Origin: Deltaproteobacteria bacterium
Lineage (GTDB): Bacteria; Desulfobacterota; Desulfobacteria; Desulfobacterales; Desulfobacteraceae
NCBI GenBank assembly: GCA_013151635.1
Contig: JAADHV010000001.1
Span: 62,001-126,000 of the forward strand
Direction: 5' to 3'
Length of the DNA stretch: 64,000 nt
Part shown: one piece after another, positions 35,520 to 45,256 of the stretch
Layout of the letters: each line of letters starts with the position of its first letter
How positions within the stretch are numbered: position 1 is the first letter of the stretch
The notes under the pieces: model-generated
Databases searched by the model: none
Told to the model about the DNA's origin: nothing
The model's input: the letters and a program-made list of their open reading frames with translations, nothing else
Position numbers and translations under genes: made by a program

Positions 35520-36098
35520 TCATGTTCCTGCATGGTATTTGCTTGTGTTATTCAATTCAACATAGGTTTCAAACATTTCCATTAAGGCGTCTAATTTTTT
35601 TTTATAAATTTTTTCTTCAATGGCCGGAATTATCTGGTGGGAGCCAATATAAAAACAATACCGTATCAGGGAAATCATTTCTACCTGTTCAGGGTCACTG
35701 GTCATAAGCGAAAACATAGCGCGTAAAAATCCAAGTCTCTGGTTGTCAATCCTTTCCTGGAAATCCCTTGCCAGAGGGTCTCTTAATGCCCAGGCCCGGA
35801 TGGCAACTTCAATCTCCGGGTCCATATTTTCTTTTGAAAGCTTTAAGAGTGTTGAATTGATGCCTTTAAATGTTTTTTCCTGCTTACTGATTTCTATTAT
35901 ATCAAAGGTCTGTTTTTCTTCCCAGAATTCTAGAAGTTTTTCAAAATAATCGTCACGGTTTTTAAAATGGTGATAAAAAGACCCTTTGGTTTTATTTAAT
36001 TTTCTTGTGAGGTTTTCAATGGTGAGGTCGGCGGCACCACTTGCTTTAAGGATGTTAAGTCCTTGTTCAAACCATGCTGTTTTATTGAGCCTTTTCAT
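35520..36098 (-). CDS. TetR-family transcriptional regulator
   Basis: A 192-residue TetR protein. The N-terminal helix-turn-helix is at about residues 25-50 (LTIENLTRKL, KGSFYHHFKN). The C-terminal ligand domain has no recognisable subgroup. A perfect 7-1-7 inverted repeat lies 22 bases upstream of its start, so it probably represses itself. It may also control the LIV set 3 operon downstream or the patB-type gene upstream. An AAGGCGG ribosome-binding site precedes the ATG. Confidence 0.9.
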   Translation of the reverse strand: MKRLNKTAWFEQGLNILKASGAADLTIENLTRKLNKTKGSFYHHFKNRDDYFEKLLEFWEEKQTFDIIEISKQEKTFKGINSTLLKLSKENMDPEIEVAIRAWALRDPLARDFQERIDNQRLGFLRAMFSLMTSDPEQVEMISLIRYCFYIGSHQIIPAIEEKIYKKKLDALMEMFETYVELNNTSKYHAGT

Positions 36099-36119
36099 AT
36101 TGCCGCCTTAATTATTCAA

Positions 36120-36134
36120 ACCATACGGTATGGT
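36120..36134. promoter_or_regulatory. Inverted repeat, probable TetR operator
   Basis: ACCATAC-G-GTATGGT, a perfect 7-bp inverted repeat around one base, between the TetR gene and the aminotransferase gene. The 15-bp size is right for a TetR dimer. Confidence 0.55.
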
Positions 36135-36236
36135 ATGTTGTAGTCACATATCAGCTATCTTTTTTCGAATCAAGAAAAAAAATCAATTTTTTTTGCTTTT
36201 TAATTATCAGAAAGATTGCAAAGGCCATCAAAGCGT

Positions 36237-37379
36237 CTAAAGGCTTTCTAAAGCTGCTCCCATTCTTTTTAATCCCTCTTTCAGCAATGATACAGGGCAC
36301 CCGAAATTCAGCCTTATAAAACCTTTCTGGCCGAAAAAACTGCCGTCTGACACCCCTATGCCTGCTTTTTCAAAGAAACTGACAGGGTCTTTCAGCCCTG
36401 TTCCCCTGACATCAACCCAGGCAAGATAGGTGGATTCAATGAGGTTGAGTTTGCATCCTTTCATTTTATTGACACGATACTGGACAATATCCCTGTTTTT
36501 TCTAAGGTAGGCAATCAATGCTGAGAGCCATTTATCACATTCGGTATAGGCTGCTTTTGCAGCAAACAGCCCTAAAAGGTTTACATCCGGTATCAGGCCT
36601 TTTAAGCTGGATTTGAATTTATTTCTTAACCCTTTGTCCGGAATGATGGCAAAAGAGCATCCAAGGCCGGGGATATTATAAGTCTTGGAAGGTGCCATCA
36701 AAGTAATGGTTTGTCCGGCTGCCGTTTTCGACAAAGATGCGGCGGGAATATGGTGCCTGCCCTCATCAAGAATAAAGTCACTGTGGATTTCATCTGAGCA
36801 TATTATTACATCATAGGCTGCACAAAGTTCCACAAGCTTGTTGATTTCTTCTTTTGCAAAGACAGTTCCGCAAGGATTATAGGGGTTACAGAACATGAAC
36901 AGGCCCGTATTTTCCTTCAGCTCATTTTCAAGTGCATTAAAATCAAGCGTGGCCCGCTGGTTGACGTCTATCATGGGAACAGTGGCCAGAATTTTTCCAC
37001 AGTTTCCCGGGGCTGATAAAAACGGGGGATATATAGGCGTGGTAGTGACAATTTTATCCTGCGGTGCGCCAAATGCTGCACAGGCAACATTCAATCCGCA
37101 TACAACACCGGGAAGCCATATGACCCAGCCCTTTTCAACTTTCCAGTCATAGAGGACCTTTAATCTTGCAATAACGGCATTATTAAGTTCGTCAGGAATA
37201 ATAGTATATCCTAAAATACCATGTTCAATAGTTTTTTTAAGGGTTTCCTGAATGGCTGGCGGGGTTTTAAAATCCATGTCTGCCACCCACATGGGGATGA
37301 TACCGGTGCTTTTATATTTTTCCCATTTCAATGAATAGGTGTTTGAACGGTCAATTATTTCATCAAAATTATATTTCAT
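36237..37379 (-). CDS. patB: PatB/MalY-type PLP-dependent aminotransferase or cystathionine beta-lyase
   Basis: A 380-residue fold-type I PLP enzyme. It has the MalY/PatB start (WVADMDFKTPPAI near residue 33 and GYT at 56), the CNPYNPCGTVF segment that binds PLP, SDEIHSDF with the Asp for the pyridine nitrogen, and the Schiff-base Lys in APSKTYNIPGLG. Members cleave cystathionine or cysteine-type substrates to release thiol or sulfide, and some transaminate. It is alone on its strand apart from the TetR gene downstream. Confidence 0.87.
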   Translation of the reverse strand: MKYNFDEIIDRSNTYSLKWEKYKSTGIIPMWVADMDFKTPPAIQETLKKTIEHGILGYTIIPDELNNAVIARLKVLYDWKVEKGWVIWLPGVVCGLNVACAAFGAPQDKIVTTTPIYPPFLSAPGNCGKILATVPMIDVNQRATLDFNALENELKENTGLFMFCNPYNPCGTVFAKEEINKLVELCAAYDVIICSDEIHSDFILDEGRHHIPAASLSKTAAGQTITLMAPSKTYNIPGLGCSFAIIPDKGLRNKFKSSLKGLIPDVNLLGLFAAKAAYTECDKWLSALIAYLRKNRDIVQYRVNKMKGCKLNLIESTYLAWVDVRGTGLKDPVSFFEKAGIGVSDGSFFGQKGFIRLNFGCPVSLLKEGLKRMGAALESL

Positions 37380-37682
37380 ATTTCCATAAAACTCCTGTAT
37401 TATAATCTAAAATTCAAAAGGAATAATACTAACATAGCCGGGGAAAAAATTCTTGTGTTTTTCAGATTCGCTGTTGCAGCCGATTTTTAAAATACGGGTT
37501 GGCTTCATGTATTTTAACAAAATTATAATATAAATCATCCTTCATAGTGTAATGGTTAGACTTTTTTCTCTGGATGTGCAAAAAAACAATTGTGGGAAGG
37601 ATTTAAAATATAGTATGTTCTCTTGTAAACTATGTGGGGGAGTGTAAGTTTACCTGGTAATTTTAATAAATTAAGGTGGGAT

Positions 37683-39809
37683 ATGAATTTTTTTTCCTTA
37701 AAATTAAAACAGAAAATTTTAAGTGTTATCGTACTGGTTGTCGCAATTGTCATGGTTGTTTCATCCCTGGTGGTGTCATATGTGATTTATCAGCAGAATG
37801 TCGCAACAACAAATGCGAATATTGTTGTTGCCGTCAATAATATCAAAAACAGACTTTCAGAGATTCAGGATGACCTTATAAAAAAGACTGATCAAATGAA
37901 AGGGGTATTTAAGGTAGGTGAGAATGTGAAGTTCATAGTCGAATTCAAGGAAAAATATGACCTTGGCATGACGGAAACCTCATTCCTGGACATTGCCAAT
38001 GCTGTTTTTGCCATGTCTTCTGCCAATGATATAAATAAAATGGCCATATATGATGCAAGGGGTGAACTTGTCGCATTTTCTGAAAAAAAAGGGAAAAATT
38101 CAAGGCTTGCGGGATACTATTATATTAATCCCAAAAAGGCATTCAATTATGCTGTTTTAAACGACAATGATGATTTAAAGAAAACCAAATGGATAACAGG
38201 TAAAAAGCCCAGTGGCCTTGAAATTCCTGTTGAAAGGAAAAACCTTCCTTTTAACGGGATCGCAAAAATTTTGGAAAAATCTGGTGACCAGTTGTCCCTG
38301 GAGTTCGTGATCCCGGTAATGGTTGATGATTACAATAAAAAAACCGAAAAAATGGAACCAAAGACTTTTGGATTTATCATATTGTCTAAATATTTAGGTA
38401 AGACCTTTGTAAGAAAGATGGCGGAACTTACAGGGATGGATATCAATATTTTTGCCGGTGACAAATTATCTTTGGGGGATCTTGCAATGTATAAAGTCAT
38501 TGACAAAGACAGTTTTGCCAACAATGTTGATGCATCGTGGACATTAAAAAAACAAGAAGCCATACTCAATACAATCAGTGTTGGCGGCAGTAAATATCTA
38601 CAGGGAATTTTGCCGGTCTATTCCAACGGGCAGTTCAACGGGGCCATAACAGCGCTTAATTCCACAGGGACAGTGATAGATAACACTTTGCAGGTTGTTT
38701 ATGTCCTGGTGATTGTATTTCTTTGCTGTATTGTGTTTATCATTCCTTTTGCACTCTTTGTTTCCGGTACCATTGTGAAATCAATTATCAAAGTGACTCA
38801 AAGCCTCAAAGATGTTGCACAGGGTGAAGGCGACCTGACCAGGAGAATTGATATTAAGTCAAAAGATGAAATCGGGGAATTGTCACAATGGTTTAATATA
38901 TTCATAGAGAAACTGCAGGCCATGATTGTTGATATTTCAAATAGTTCCCAGGCCCTGTCCAGGTTTGCAGATGTTACCAAAGAGCAGTCAGGGCAGATAT
39001 CAGAAAGCTCCCATGATATGTCAAAAGTTACGGAAACCGTAACAGATTCAACAACAAAAATGAGTTCAGGTATTTCATCTATTTCCGGGGTTGTGGGGCA
39101 AGCTGCTGATAATCTTGAAATCGTGGCTTCTTCGACAGAAGAAATGACAGCAACGATTAATGAGATTGCGAAAAATGCAGAGACTTCAAGGGCCATGAGT
39201 ATTGAAACCGGTCAGAAAATAGAAAAAGCATCCTTGCAGGTTAATCAGCTCGGTCTTGATGCAAAAGAAATAGATACATTTACAGAATCAATAAATGAGA
39301 TTTCCGAGCAGACAAATCTTTTGGCACTGAATGCAACCATTGAAGCTGCAAGGGCTGGTGAAGCAGGGAAGGGCTTTGCTGTTGTAGCAGGAGAAATAAA
39401 GGAACTGGCAAGACAGACAGCAGTTGCAACCAGGGATATCAAGGCTAAAATTGATAATATCAGGAATTCAACCGGCATTACCGTAAATGAAATGGCAGGA
39501 ATTTCAAAGACATTTGGCGATATGAATGAAGTTATCAATGAAATAGCATCAGCCATTGAAGAACAATCTGCTACCACAAAAGAAATTGCCGATAATACAG
39601 CAACGGTTGCAGGGGGCATAAGTGATGTGAATACGAATATTGCCAGGTTTGATGATCTTACAACCGATATTTCCAAAGATATGGAAAAAGTGAATGAAGC
39701 AAGTAAAAGGATGTCAAAAAACTGTAGTAATATCAATTCAGATGCAGAAAAAATGCAGCAGCAGACTAAAAGGCTGGATAGTTTGATTCGCAGGTTTGTT
39801 ATTGAGTAA
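37683..39809 (+). CDS. Methyl-accepting chemotaxis protein
   Basis: A 708-residue chemoreceptor. TM1 is at about 13-34. A large periplasmic sensor of about 300 residues follows, then TM2 at about 338-362 and a HAMP domain. The cytoplasmic signalling domain has the conserved hairpin [20 protein letters not shown] near residue 540. I chose the ATG at 37683 because AAGGTGGGA precedes it; the frame opens 17 codons earlier without such a site. No CheA or CheW genes are near. The periplasmic ligand is unknown, though the surrounding uptake genes suggest an organic acid or amino acid. Confidence 0.93.
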   Translation: MNFFSLKLKQKILSVIVLVVAIVMVVSSLVVSYVIYQQNVATTNANIVVAVNNIKNRLSEIQDDLIKKTDQMKGVFKVGENVKFIVEFKEKYDLGMTETSFLDIANAVFAMSSANDINKMAIYDARGELVAFSEKKGKNSRLAGYYYINPKKAFNYAVLNDNDDLKKTKWITGKKPSGLEIPVERKNLPFNGIAKILEKSGDQLSLEFVIPVMVDDYNKKTEKMEPKTFGFIILSKYLGKTFVRKMAELTGMDINIFAGDKLSLGDLAMYKVIDKDSFANNVDASWTLKKQEAILNTISVGGSKYLQGILPVYSNGQFNGAITALNSTGTVIDNTLQVVYVLVIVFLCCIVFIIPFALFVSGTIVKSIIKVTQSLKDVAQGEGDLTRRIDIKSKDEIGELSQWFNIFIEKLQAMIVDISNSSQALSRFADVTKEQSGQISESSHDMSKVTETVTDSTTKMSSGISSISGVVGQAADNLEIVASSTEEMTATINEIAKNAETSRAMSIETGQKIEKASLQVNQLGLDAKEIDTFTESINEISEQTNLLALNATIEAARAGEAGKGFAVVAGEIKELARQTAVATRDIKAKIDNIRNSTGITVNEMAGISKTFGDMNEVINEIASAIEEQSATTKEIADNTATVAGGISDVNTNIARFDDLTTDISKDMEKVNEASKRMSKNCSNINSDAEKMQQQTKRLDSLIRRFVIE

Positions 39810-39860
39810 GATAAAGATATGTCCTCCTTTATCCTTTTGAAAGGAACCAAGGGTATAAGT

Positions 39861-41639
39861 ATGAATATAAACCAGAAAATTGATAGTATCAGGCAATTGA
39901 TGAAAACCCGCAATCTTGCAGCGGTCATCATTCCAAGCGATGACCCCCATAAGAGTGAATATGTTGCCGAACACTTCCAGGCAAGAAAGTGGCTGACAGG
40001 GTTTGCAGGTTCTGCCGGCACTGCGGTTGTTACCCTTGATCGCGCTGTATTATGGACGGATTTTAGATATTATATCCAGGCTGAAAAACAGATTTCAGGT
40101 TCACAGTTCGAGCTTTTTAAGATGGGCGAACCTGGTGTTCCTGCATTTCAAAAATGGTTGATTGACACCCTGAAACCACAAGATGTCATCGGGATTAATG
40201 GGAGTGTCTTTTGCGTGGCCGATGTAAAAAAGTATAAAGCAAAGTTTGAGGCCAAAGAGCTTTTGCTGGATACTAAAATTGATTTTATAGATGAACTATG
40301 GAAAGACAGGCCGCCCATGCCCTTGTCAGAAGCTTTTTCCCTGTCTGAAAAATATGCAGGGAAAACCAGAGCAGATAAAATCAAGGAAATCAGAAAGCAG
40401 ATGAATACTTCGGGTGCTTTTTACCATTTGATGGCGACCCTTGATGATATCGCCTGGACACTTAATCTCAGGGGAAAAGATGTCCGTTCCAACCCGGTTA
40501 ATATTGCCTTTTTATTGATGAGTCAAAAAAAGGTGTCTTTGTTTGTAAACCGTGAAAAAATCAATGATAATCTTGCTAAAGAGCTGGGCCGGGACGGCAT
40601 AGATATTGTTGAGTATGAAGGCATAATCCCGGCATTATCGAAAATACAGGATAAAAAAACGATCCTGGTTGATCCGGAGAATACCAACTGCAATCTTTAC
40701 CAGGCCATTAATAAAAAATGCAGGATCATTGAGAAATCCAATCCTGCTATTGCGCTTAAAGCCATAAAAAATGATACACAAATATCTCATTTGAGACATA
40801 CGGCTGTAAAAGATGGCACAGCAGTTGTAAATTTCCTTTACTGGCTTGAACATCAGGACGAAAACGGGAAAATTACGGAACTTGCTGCGGCGGATAAGCT
40901 TTATGAATTTAGAAAAAACCAGGAATTGTTTGTTGATAACAGTTTTGATCCGATCATGGCCTTTGGTGAGCATTCTGCCATGTGCCACTATTCCGCTTCA
41001 AAAGAAACAGATGTAATAATTGGCGAAAACGGTATGTTTTTAACAGACTCAGGTGGAAATTATCTTACCGGAACCACAGATATTACAAGGACTGTATTCC
41101 GGGGGGAGCCGTCCAAACAGGAAATTTTTGATTATACCTTGGTGCTCAAGGGCCATATTTGTGTAGCAACAACCTTGTTCCCCAAAGGCACCAGGGGCTT
41201 CCAGATTGATACCCTTGCAAGGCAGTACCTATGGAACGAGGGAATGGATTTCGGTCATGGTACGGGACATGGCGTGGGGTTTTTTTTATGTGTTCATGAA
41301 GGCCCTGCCAGAATAAGTTCCCATCCTGTTGATGTAAAACTTGAAAAAGGCATGGTGCTGACAAACGAACCTGGCGTTTACAGGGAGGGCGCTTATGGTA
41401 TAAGGCTTGAAAACATGATTCTCGTGGTCCAGGCTTTTAAAAATGAGTTTGGTATATTTATGAAATTTGAGAACATGACATACTGCCATTTTGAACGTAA
41501 CCTGATTGACCGGTCGATGCTGTCCTGCAAGGAAAAAGCTTTTGTCAATGCTTACCATGGCCTGGTATATGAAAAACTTTCTCCAGGACTTGACAAGGAT
41601 GTGGCATCCTGGTTCAGGGAAAAAACAAAGCCGATATAA
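39861..41639 (+). CDS. pepP: Xaa-Pro aminopeptidase (M24B family)
   Basis: A 592-residue metallopeptidase of the long form, with two creatinase-like N-terminal domains and the M24 catalytic domain at about residues 310-530. Metal ligands are visible: Asp in DSGGNY, Asp in TDITRT, His in HGTGHGVG, Glu in NEPGVY and Glu in RLENM. It removes N-terminal residues before proline. The ATG at 39861 has an AAGGG-type site; an in-frame ATG 14 codons earlier overlaps nothing but looks less likely. It follows the chemoreceptor gene by 51 bases. Confidence 0.92.
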   Translation: MNINQKIDSIRQLMKTRNLAAVIIPSDDPHKSEYVAEHFQARKWLTGFAGSAGTAVVTLDRAVLWTDFRYYIQAEKQISGSQFELFKMGEPGVPAFQKWLIDTLKPQDVIGINGSVFCVADVKKYKAKFEAKELLLDTKIDFIDELWKDRPPMPLSEAFSLSEKYAGKTRADKIKEIRKQMNTSGAFYHLMATLDDIAWTLNLRGKDVRSNPVNIAFLLMSQKKVSLFVNREKINDNLAKELGRDGIDIVEYEGIIPALSKIQDKKTILVDPENTNCNLYQAINKKCRIIEKSNPAIALKAIKNDTQISHLRHTAVKDGTAVVNFLYWLEHQDENGKITELAAADKLYEFRKNQELFVDNSFDPIMAFGEHSAMCHYSASKETDVIIGENGMFLTDSGGNYLTGTTDITRTVFRGEPSKQEIFDYTLVLKGHICVATTLFPKGTRGFQIDTLARQYLWNEGMDFGHGTGHGVGFFLCVHEGPARISSHPVDVKLEKGMVLTNEPGVYREGAYGIRLENMILVVQAFKNEFGIFMKFENMTYCHFERNLIDRSMLSCKEKAFVNAYHGLVYEKLSPGLDKDVASWFREKTKPI

Positions 41640-41647
41640 AAAAAAAT

Positions 41648-42346
41648 TTAACTTGACAGGCTGTTGAATTTATACCCTACGCCTGAAATAGTAATAATAA
41701 GGGCAGGGGTTTCAGGGTTTTGTTCAATTTTTTTTCTTAATCTCTGGATATGGACATCCAAAGCCCTGCTGTGGGAATAGAGTTGTGAATCCCACCAGAT
41801 CTGTTTTTCGATAAATTTTCTTGAAAGGGTTTTATCCGGGTGGGAGACAAAAAGTTCTAAAAGTTGAAATTCTGTTTTTGTAAGTTTCACTATTTGTCCC
41901 CTGATGGAAACCTGCCTTGTCTTATAGTTTATCTCAAGGCCTTTGAATTCTTGTTTTTCCTTAACGAGTGATCTGTCAACCCTGTTGAAAATCGCCGTGA
42001 TCCTTGCTGAAAGTTCCAGGTATTCAAAGGGTTTTACTATATAATCATCAGCACCGCTTTTAAGCCCTAAAACCTTATCGGGCAGTGAGTCTCTTGCTGT
42101 CAGCATGATGATGGGAAAATCAAATGATTTTCTTAAAATTTCACAAATAGAGATGCCATCCATATCAGGAAGGTTCAGGTCAAGCAGAACAAGGTTCGGC
42201 TGATAAGTTTCGGCCATTTCAATGCCTTGCCTGCCAAGATAGGAGCAAATAACCTTATACCCGTCCAGGCTTAAATTGCCTTTAACGGTTTGAACAATGT
42301 CTTTATCATCGTCTATGATCAAAATGGTTTTGGAAGGTCCGGTCAT
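41648..42346 (-). CDS. OmpR-family response regulator
   Basis: A 232-residue two-domain regulator. The receiver domain has DDDKD near residue 13, phospho-acceptor Asp in LLDLNLPDMDG, Thr in MLTARD and Lys in VKPF. A winged-helix DNA-binding domain follows (LTKTEFQLLELF, ALDVHIQRLRKKIE). It overlaps the kinase gene by four bases, so the two form one operon. The divergent rubredoxin/selenoprotein cluster is the nearest plausible target. Confidence 0.93.
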   Translation of the reverse strand: MTGPSKTILIIDDDKDIVQTVKGNLSLDGYKVICSYLGRQGIEMAETYQPNLVLLDLNLPDMDGISICEILRKSFDFPIIMLTARDSLPDKVLGLKSGADDYIVKPFEYLELSARITAIFNRVDRSLVKEKQEFKGLEINYKTRQVSIRGQIVKLTKTEFQLLELFVSHPDKTLSRKFIEKQIWWDSQLYSHSRALDVHIQRLRKKIEQNPETPALIITISGVGYKFNSLSS

Positions 42347-43986
42347 TTATCAGCCCTTTTTCCTTTGGGAAGTGTTATAAAAAATGTGCTGGATGATCCT
42401 TGCAGGCTTTGAACGCTGATGCTGCCTTTATGTGCATTTACAATGGCTTTGGATATGGCAAGTCCCATGCCTGCTCCTTGATTTTTTATATTTGATTCAC
42501 TTTTAGCAGTGTAAAATTTTTTAAAAACAGTTTCAAGATTTTCTTTGGGAATACCAGGCCCTTGGTCTTTTATGGATATTTGAATATTATTGTTTTTGGT
42601 TTTAACCTGTATATTGATCAAGGCCCCTGTTTTGGAAAATTTTATGGCATTGTCCAGAAGGTTGACAAGAACCTGCTCCATCCGTTCAAGATCAATAACA
42701 GCATAAAGGTTGGCAGGGCAGTCGTGCAGAATTGTAATATTTTTTTCCAGGGCCAGGGGGCTCATGATGTCTATCACCTCGTTAACGAGTTGTGAAATAT
42801 CCTCTTGTTCAAATTCCCAGTCGATTTTCCCTGCTTCAAGTTTGGTAAAATCAAACAGGTTTGAAATCAGCCGGGTGAGCCTTGAATTATTTTTTTCAAT
42901 GATCTGGACAAATTCAAGCTGATCCGGGTCTGAAAGCGTCCTTTCAAGATAATTAATACTGCCTTTGACGGCTGTTAAAGGGGTGCGAAGTTCATGGGAC
43001 ATATTGGCAATGAAATCTGATTTAAGTTTGTTTATTTTTAAAAGTTCATTATTGGCAAGGGCAAGGTTTTTTGTGGCCTTTGCCACTTTTTCTTCTAAAG
43101 TGTTCCTGTTGTGCATAAGGCTTTCGGCCATGAGGTTGAAGCTTTTTCCCAGTCTTTCAAGTTCATCATTTGTATCAAGTGATACCCTTGCACCAAGATC
43201 ACCAAAGGACAGCTCCCGGCTTTTTTTTTCCAGTTCATTGATTGGTTTTAAGACAAGGGTATGGATAAGGAAAACCAGTACAATAATGGTGACCAGGGTG
43301 ATACATATCCCTGCTCCTGCAAGCAGTTTTATGTTTTTCTTCAAGGCAAGCCTTATATGTTCATATGGAATGGTTATCCTTAATCCACCGATGATGCCGG
43401 TCTTTTGCCTGGCCTCGCTGGTGTGACATTTGATGCAGCCTTTTTTATTATAAAGGGGTACCATATAATCAAAGGATTGATCAGTGAACCGGAAATATTC
43501 TGTTGTCTTATCCATTTTAAAACTGTTCAGGGCTGTTTTTTCAAAACTGTCCGGGGTGTTGGCAATATTGATGGGTGTAAGGCTGGACAGGTTAAACCGG
43601 TATGATTTTTTCTTAAATGAATATTGAGACAGTTTTTGTGTCACCATTGACGGTGTAAATAACTGGTAAGTATCATGCGACGTGGAAATCTGCTTTTTTT
43701 TTGCAAATATAACCCTTTTTGCCCCGGGGCTTTTAACATTGACAAAGACCCCGCCCATACAGTCTGTCACCCATTGGCGGGTTAAAACAATCTGGTCCGC
43801 AAGTACCCTTGCTTTTTCAAGGGTTTCTTTTTTGCCCTGGTTGGATATGCGAAAGCCAATCCAGGTAAAAAGAAGCCCCAGGATCGGGACAATAATGATA
43901 ATAACACCAAAAACAAATTTCCTTTTCAATGGATAATTTATTTTCGGTAAAGGCTTTTTTATGGTATAAACATTATTATTCTGCAT
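42343..43986 (-). CDS. Membrane histidine kinase with periplasmic c-type haem motif
   Basis: A 547-residue kinase. TM1 is at about 22-42. The periplasmic domain carries a CIKCH haem-binding motif near residue 183, typical of the DUF3365/Tll0287-like sensor domain. TM2, HAMP, HisKA (MSHELRTPLT, phospho-His near 329) and HATPase_c (DQGPGIP and AGMGLAISK) follow. I chose ATG 43986 (MQNNN) with AGGA upstream; an ATG at 44091 is in frame but adds an unlikely tail. A haem in the periplasm suggests sensing of redox state, oxygen, NO or sulfur compounds. It is coupled to the OmpR-type regulator downstream. Confidence 0.9.
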   Translation of the reverse strand: MQNNNVYTIKKPLPKINYPLKRKFVFGVIIIIVPILGLLFTWIGFRISNQGKKETLEKARVLADQIVLTRQWVTDCMGGVFVNVKSPGAKRVIFAKKKQISTSHDTYQLFTPSMVTQKLSQYSFKKKSYRFNLSSLTPINIANTPDSFEKTALNSFKMDKTTEYFRFTDQSFDYMVPLYNKKGCIKCHTSEARQKTGIIGGLRITIPYEHIRLALKKNIKLLAGAGICITLVTIIVLVFLIHTLVLKPINELEKKSRELSFGDLGARVSLDTNDELERLGKSFNLMAESLMHNRNTLEEKVAKATKNLALANNELLKINKLKSDFIANMSHELRTPLTAVKGSINYLERTLSDPDQLEFVQIIEKNNSRLTRLISNLFDFTKLEAGKIDWEFEQEDISQLVNEVIDIMSPLALEKNITILHDCPANLYAVIDLERMEQVLVNLLDNAIKFSKTGALINIQVKTKNNNIQISIKDQGPGIPKENLETVFKKFYTAKSESNIKNQGAGMGLAISKAIVNAHKGSISVQSLQGSSSTFFITLPKGKRADK

Positions 43987-44225
43987 ACTGCTTGTCCTAA
44001 ATGAGTTAATGTTTGTCCCTCCTATAATGGATAATCTCATGCTAGGGTATAAAATGATTTGATAAAAATATCCATATAAAAAAGATGGCATGCTTTTTGA
44101 GTAGTTTGCTTTAAAAGATTTGATAAGAAAAGAAAGATAGTAAACCGAAATGCATGGCTGAATCAGAATGGATTTTGCCTGGGATAAAAAAAATAAAACA
44201 AATAATTTTAAAAAGGAGAAAAATT

Positions 44226-44393
44226 ATGGTCAGCTGGTTATGCAGTAAATGCGGATATACCCTGGAAGCAGACACCCCGCCTGAAGAATGCCCGTCCTGT
44301 AAGGGCGATTGTTCCTTTGTCGATAATTCGTGTTATACACCGGATTGCGCGGGAAAGCCAAATGATCCCCAGATCAAGGGTGATGGAGAATAA
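44226..44393 (+). CDS. Rubredoxin-like small iron protein
   Basis: A 55-residue protein with CSKCGY near residue 6 and CPSC near 23, the two CxxC knuckles of a rubredoxin-type Fe(Cys)4 site. Three further Cys follow (GDCSF, SCYTPDC). AAAAAGGAG lies before the ATG. The frame is open for 24 codons upstream without a ribosome-binding site. It is 18 bases before the selenoprotein gene and may be its electron donor, as rubredoxins serve rubrerythrins. Confidence 0.72.
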   Translation: MVSWLCSKCGYTLEADTPPEECPSCKGDCSFVDNSCYTPDCAGKPNDPQIKGDGE

Positions 44394-44411
44394 AAAAAAG
44401 GAGAACTTGGG

Positions 44412-45242
44412 ATGAAATGGATGCAGTTTTTTACTCCGGCTGAATCTTTAGATTTTAAGGAAACCCAAAGCTATATTTCGCAACATCCGGGCGATGAGAT
44501 GACGATACTGGATGTCAGGCAGCCATCAGAATATCAGGAAAGCCATATCCCGGGGGCCACCTTGATCCCTTTACCCAAACTTGCGGACAGGCTCAATGAG
44601 CTTGATCCTGAAAAACCCGTCCTGGTCTATTGAGCTGTTGGTGGCCGCAGTCGTGTTGCTGCGCAGATGTTATCAGGAAACGGGTTTAAAAAAGTTTTCA
44701 ATGTCACCGGCGGAATAAAGGCATGGCATGCGAAAACAGCTGTAGGACCACAGGATCTTGGAGTGGATCTTTTCTGTGGTAAAGAGGAACCTGAGGATGT
44801 GTTAACGGTTGCTTATTCCCTTGAACAGGGACTGCGTGATTTTTATATGACAATGGAAGAAAAAGCTGCACGTTCTGAAGTAAAAGATCTTTTTGCCAGA
44901 TTATCTGATATTGAACTAAAGCACCAGATGTCGATTTACCTGGCATATAATGAAATCAGCAATGAGGGACTGAGCAAAGAAAACTTTGAAAAAAAGGTTG
45001 AAAAAAAGGCCATGGAAGGCGGGCTGTCCACCAGGGAATACCTTGATATTTTTAAACCTGACCTTGGTTCTGAAACAGATGTGATTTCCCTTGCCATGTC
45101 CATAGAAGCCCAGGCTCTTGACCTTTATCAAAGAGTGTCTTCAAAGATTTTAAACCCCCATTCAAAAGATATTATCAATAAAATTGCCAATGAAGAAAAG
45201 GCACACCTGGCAAGCCTTGGCAAACTCATGGACAGCCTTTAA
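44412..45242 (+). CDS. Selenocysteine-containing rhodanese fused to a ferritin-like (rubrerythrin-type) domain
   Basis: One 276-residue protein read through an in-frame TGA at 44631-44633. Residues 1-100 form a rhodanese domain (TILDVRQPSEYQESHIPGA, then VLVY-U-AVGGRSR, FNVTGGIKAW). The TGA sits exactly where the catalytic Cys belongs, so it is read as Sec. The same frame continues without break into a ferritin-like four-helix domain with diiron ligand motifs (EQGLRDFY, ELKHQ, EAQALDLY, EEKAHL). RBS AAGGAG precedes the ATG. A small hairpin follows the TGA. The Sec would carry sulfur or selenium as a persulfide-like adduct. If TGA were a stop, a headless 191-residue protein from 44667 would remain, lacking a ribosome-binding site. 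Confidence 0.85.
44631..44663 (+). promoter_or_regulatory. UGA codon and candidate bacterial SECIS hairpin
   Basis: Twelve bases after the TGA, CGCAG (44646-44650) can pair with CTGCG (44659-44663) around the 8-base loop TCGTGTTG, which contains GU. Position and size fit bacterial SECIS elements, which lie just downstream of the UGA inside the reading frame. The stem is short, so this is the weakest part of the selenoprotein argument. Confidence 0.5.
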
Positions 45243-45256
45243 AGGGAGAATGTAAA

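Noticed and set aside
39245..40021. A 258-codon minus-strand frame opposite the chemoreceptor and peptidase genes
   Set aside because: It spans two well-supported genes and consists of low-complexity hydrophobic codons typical of antisense shadows.
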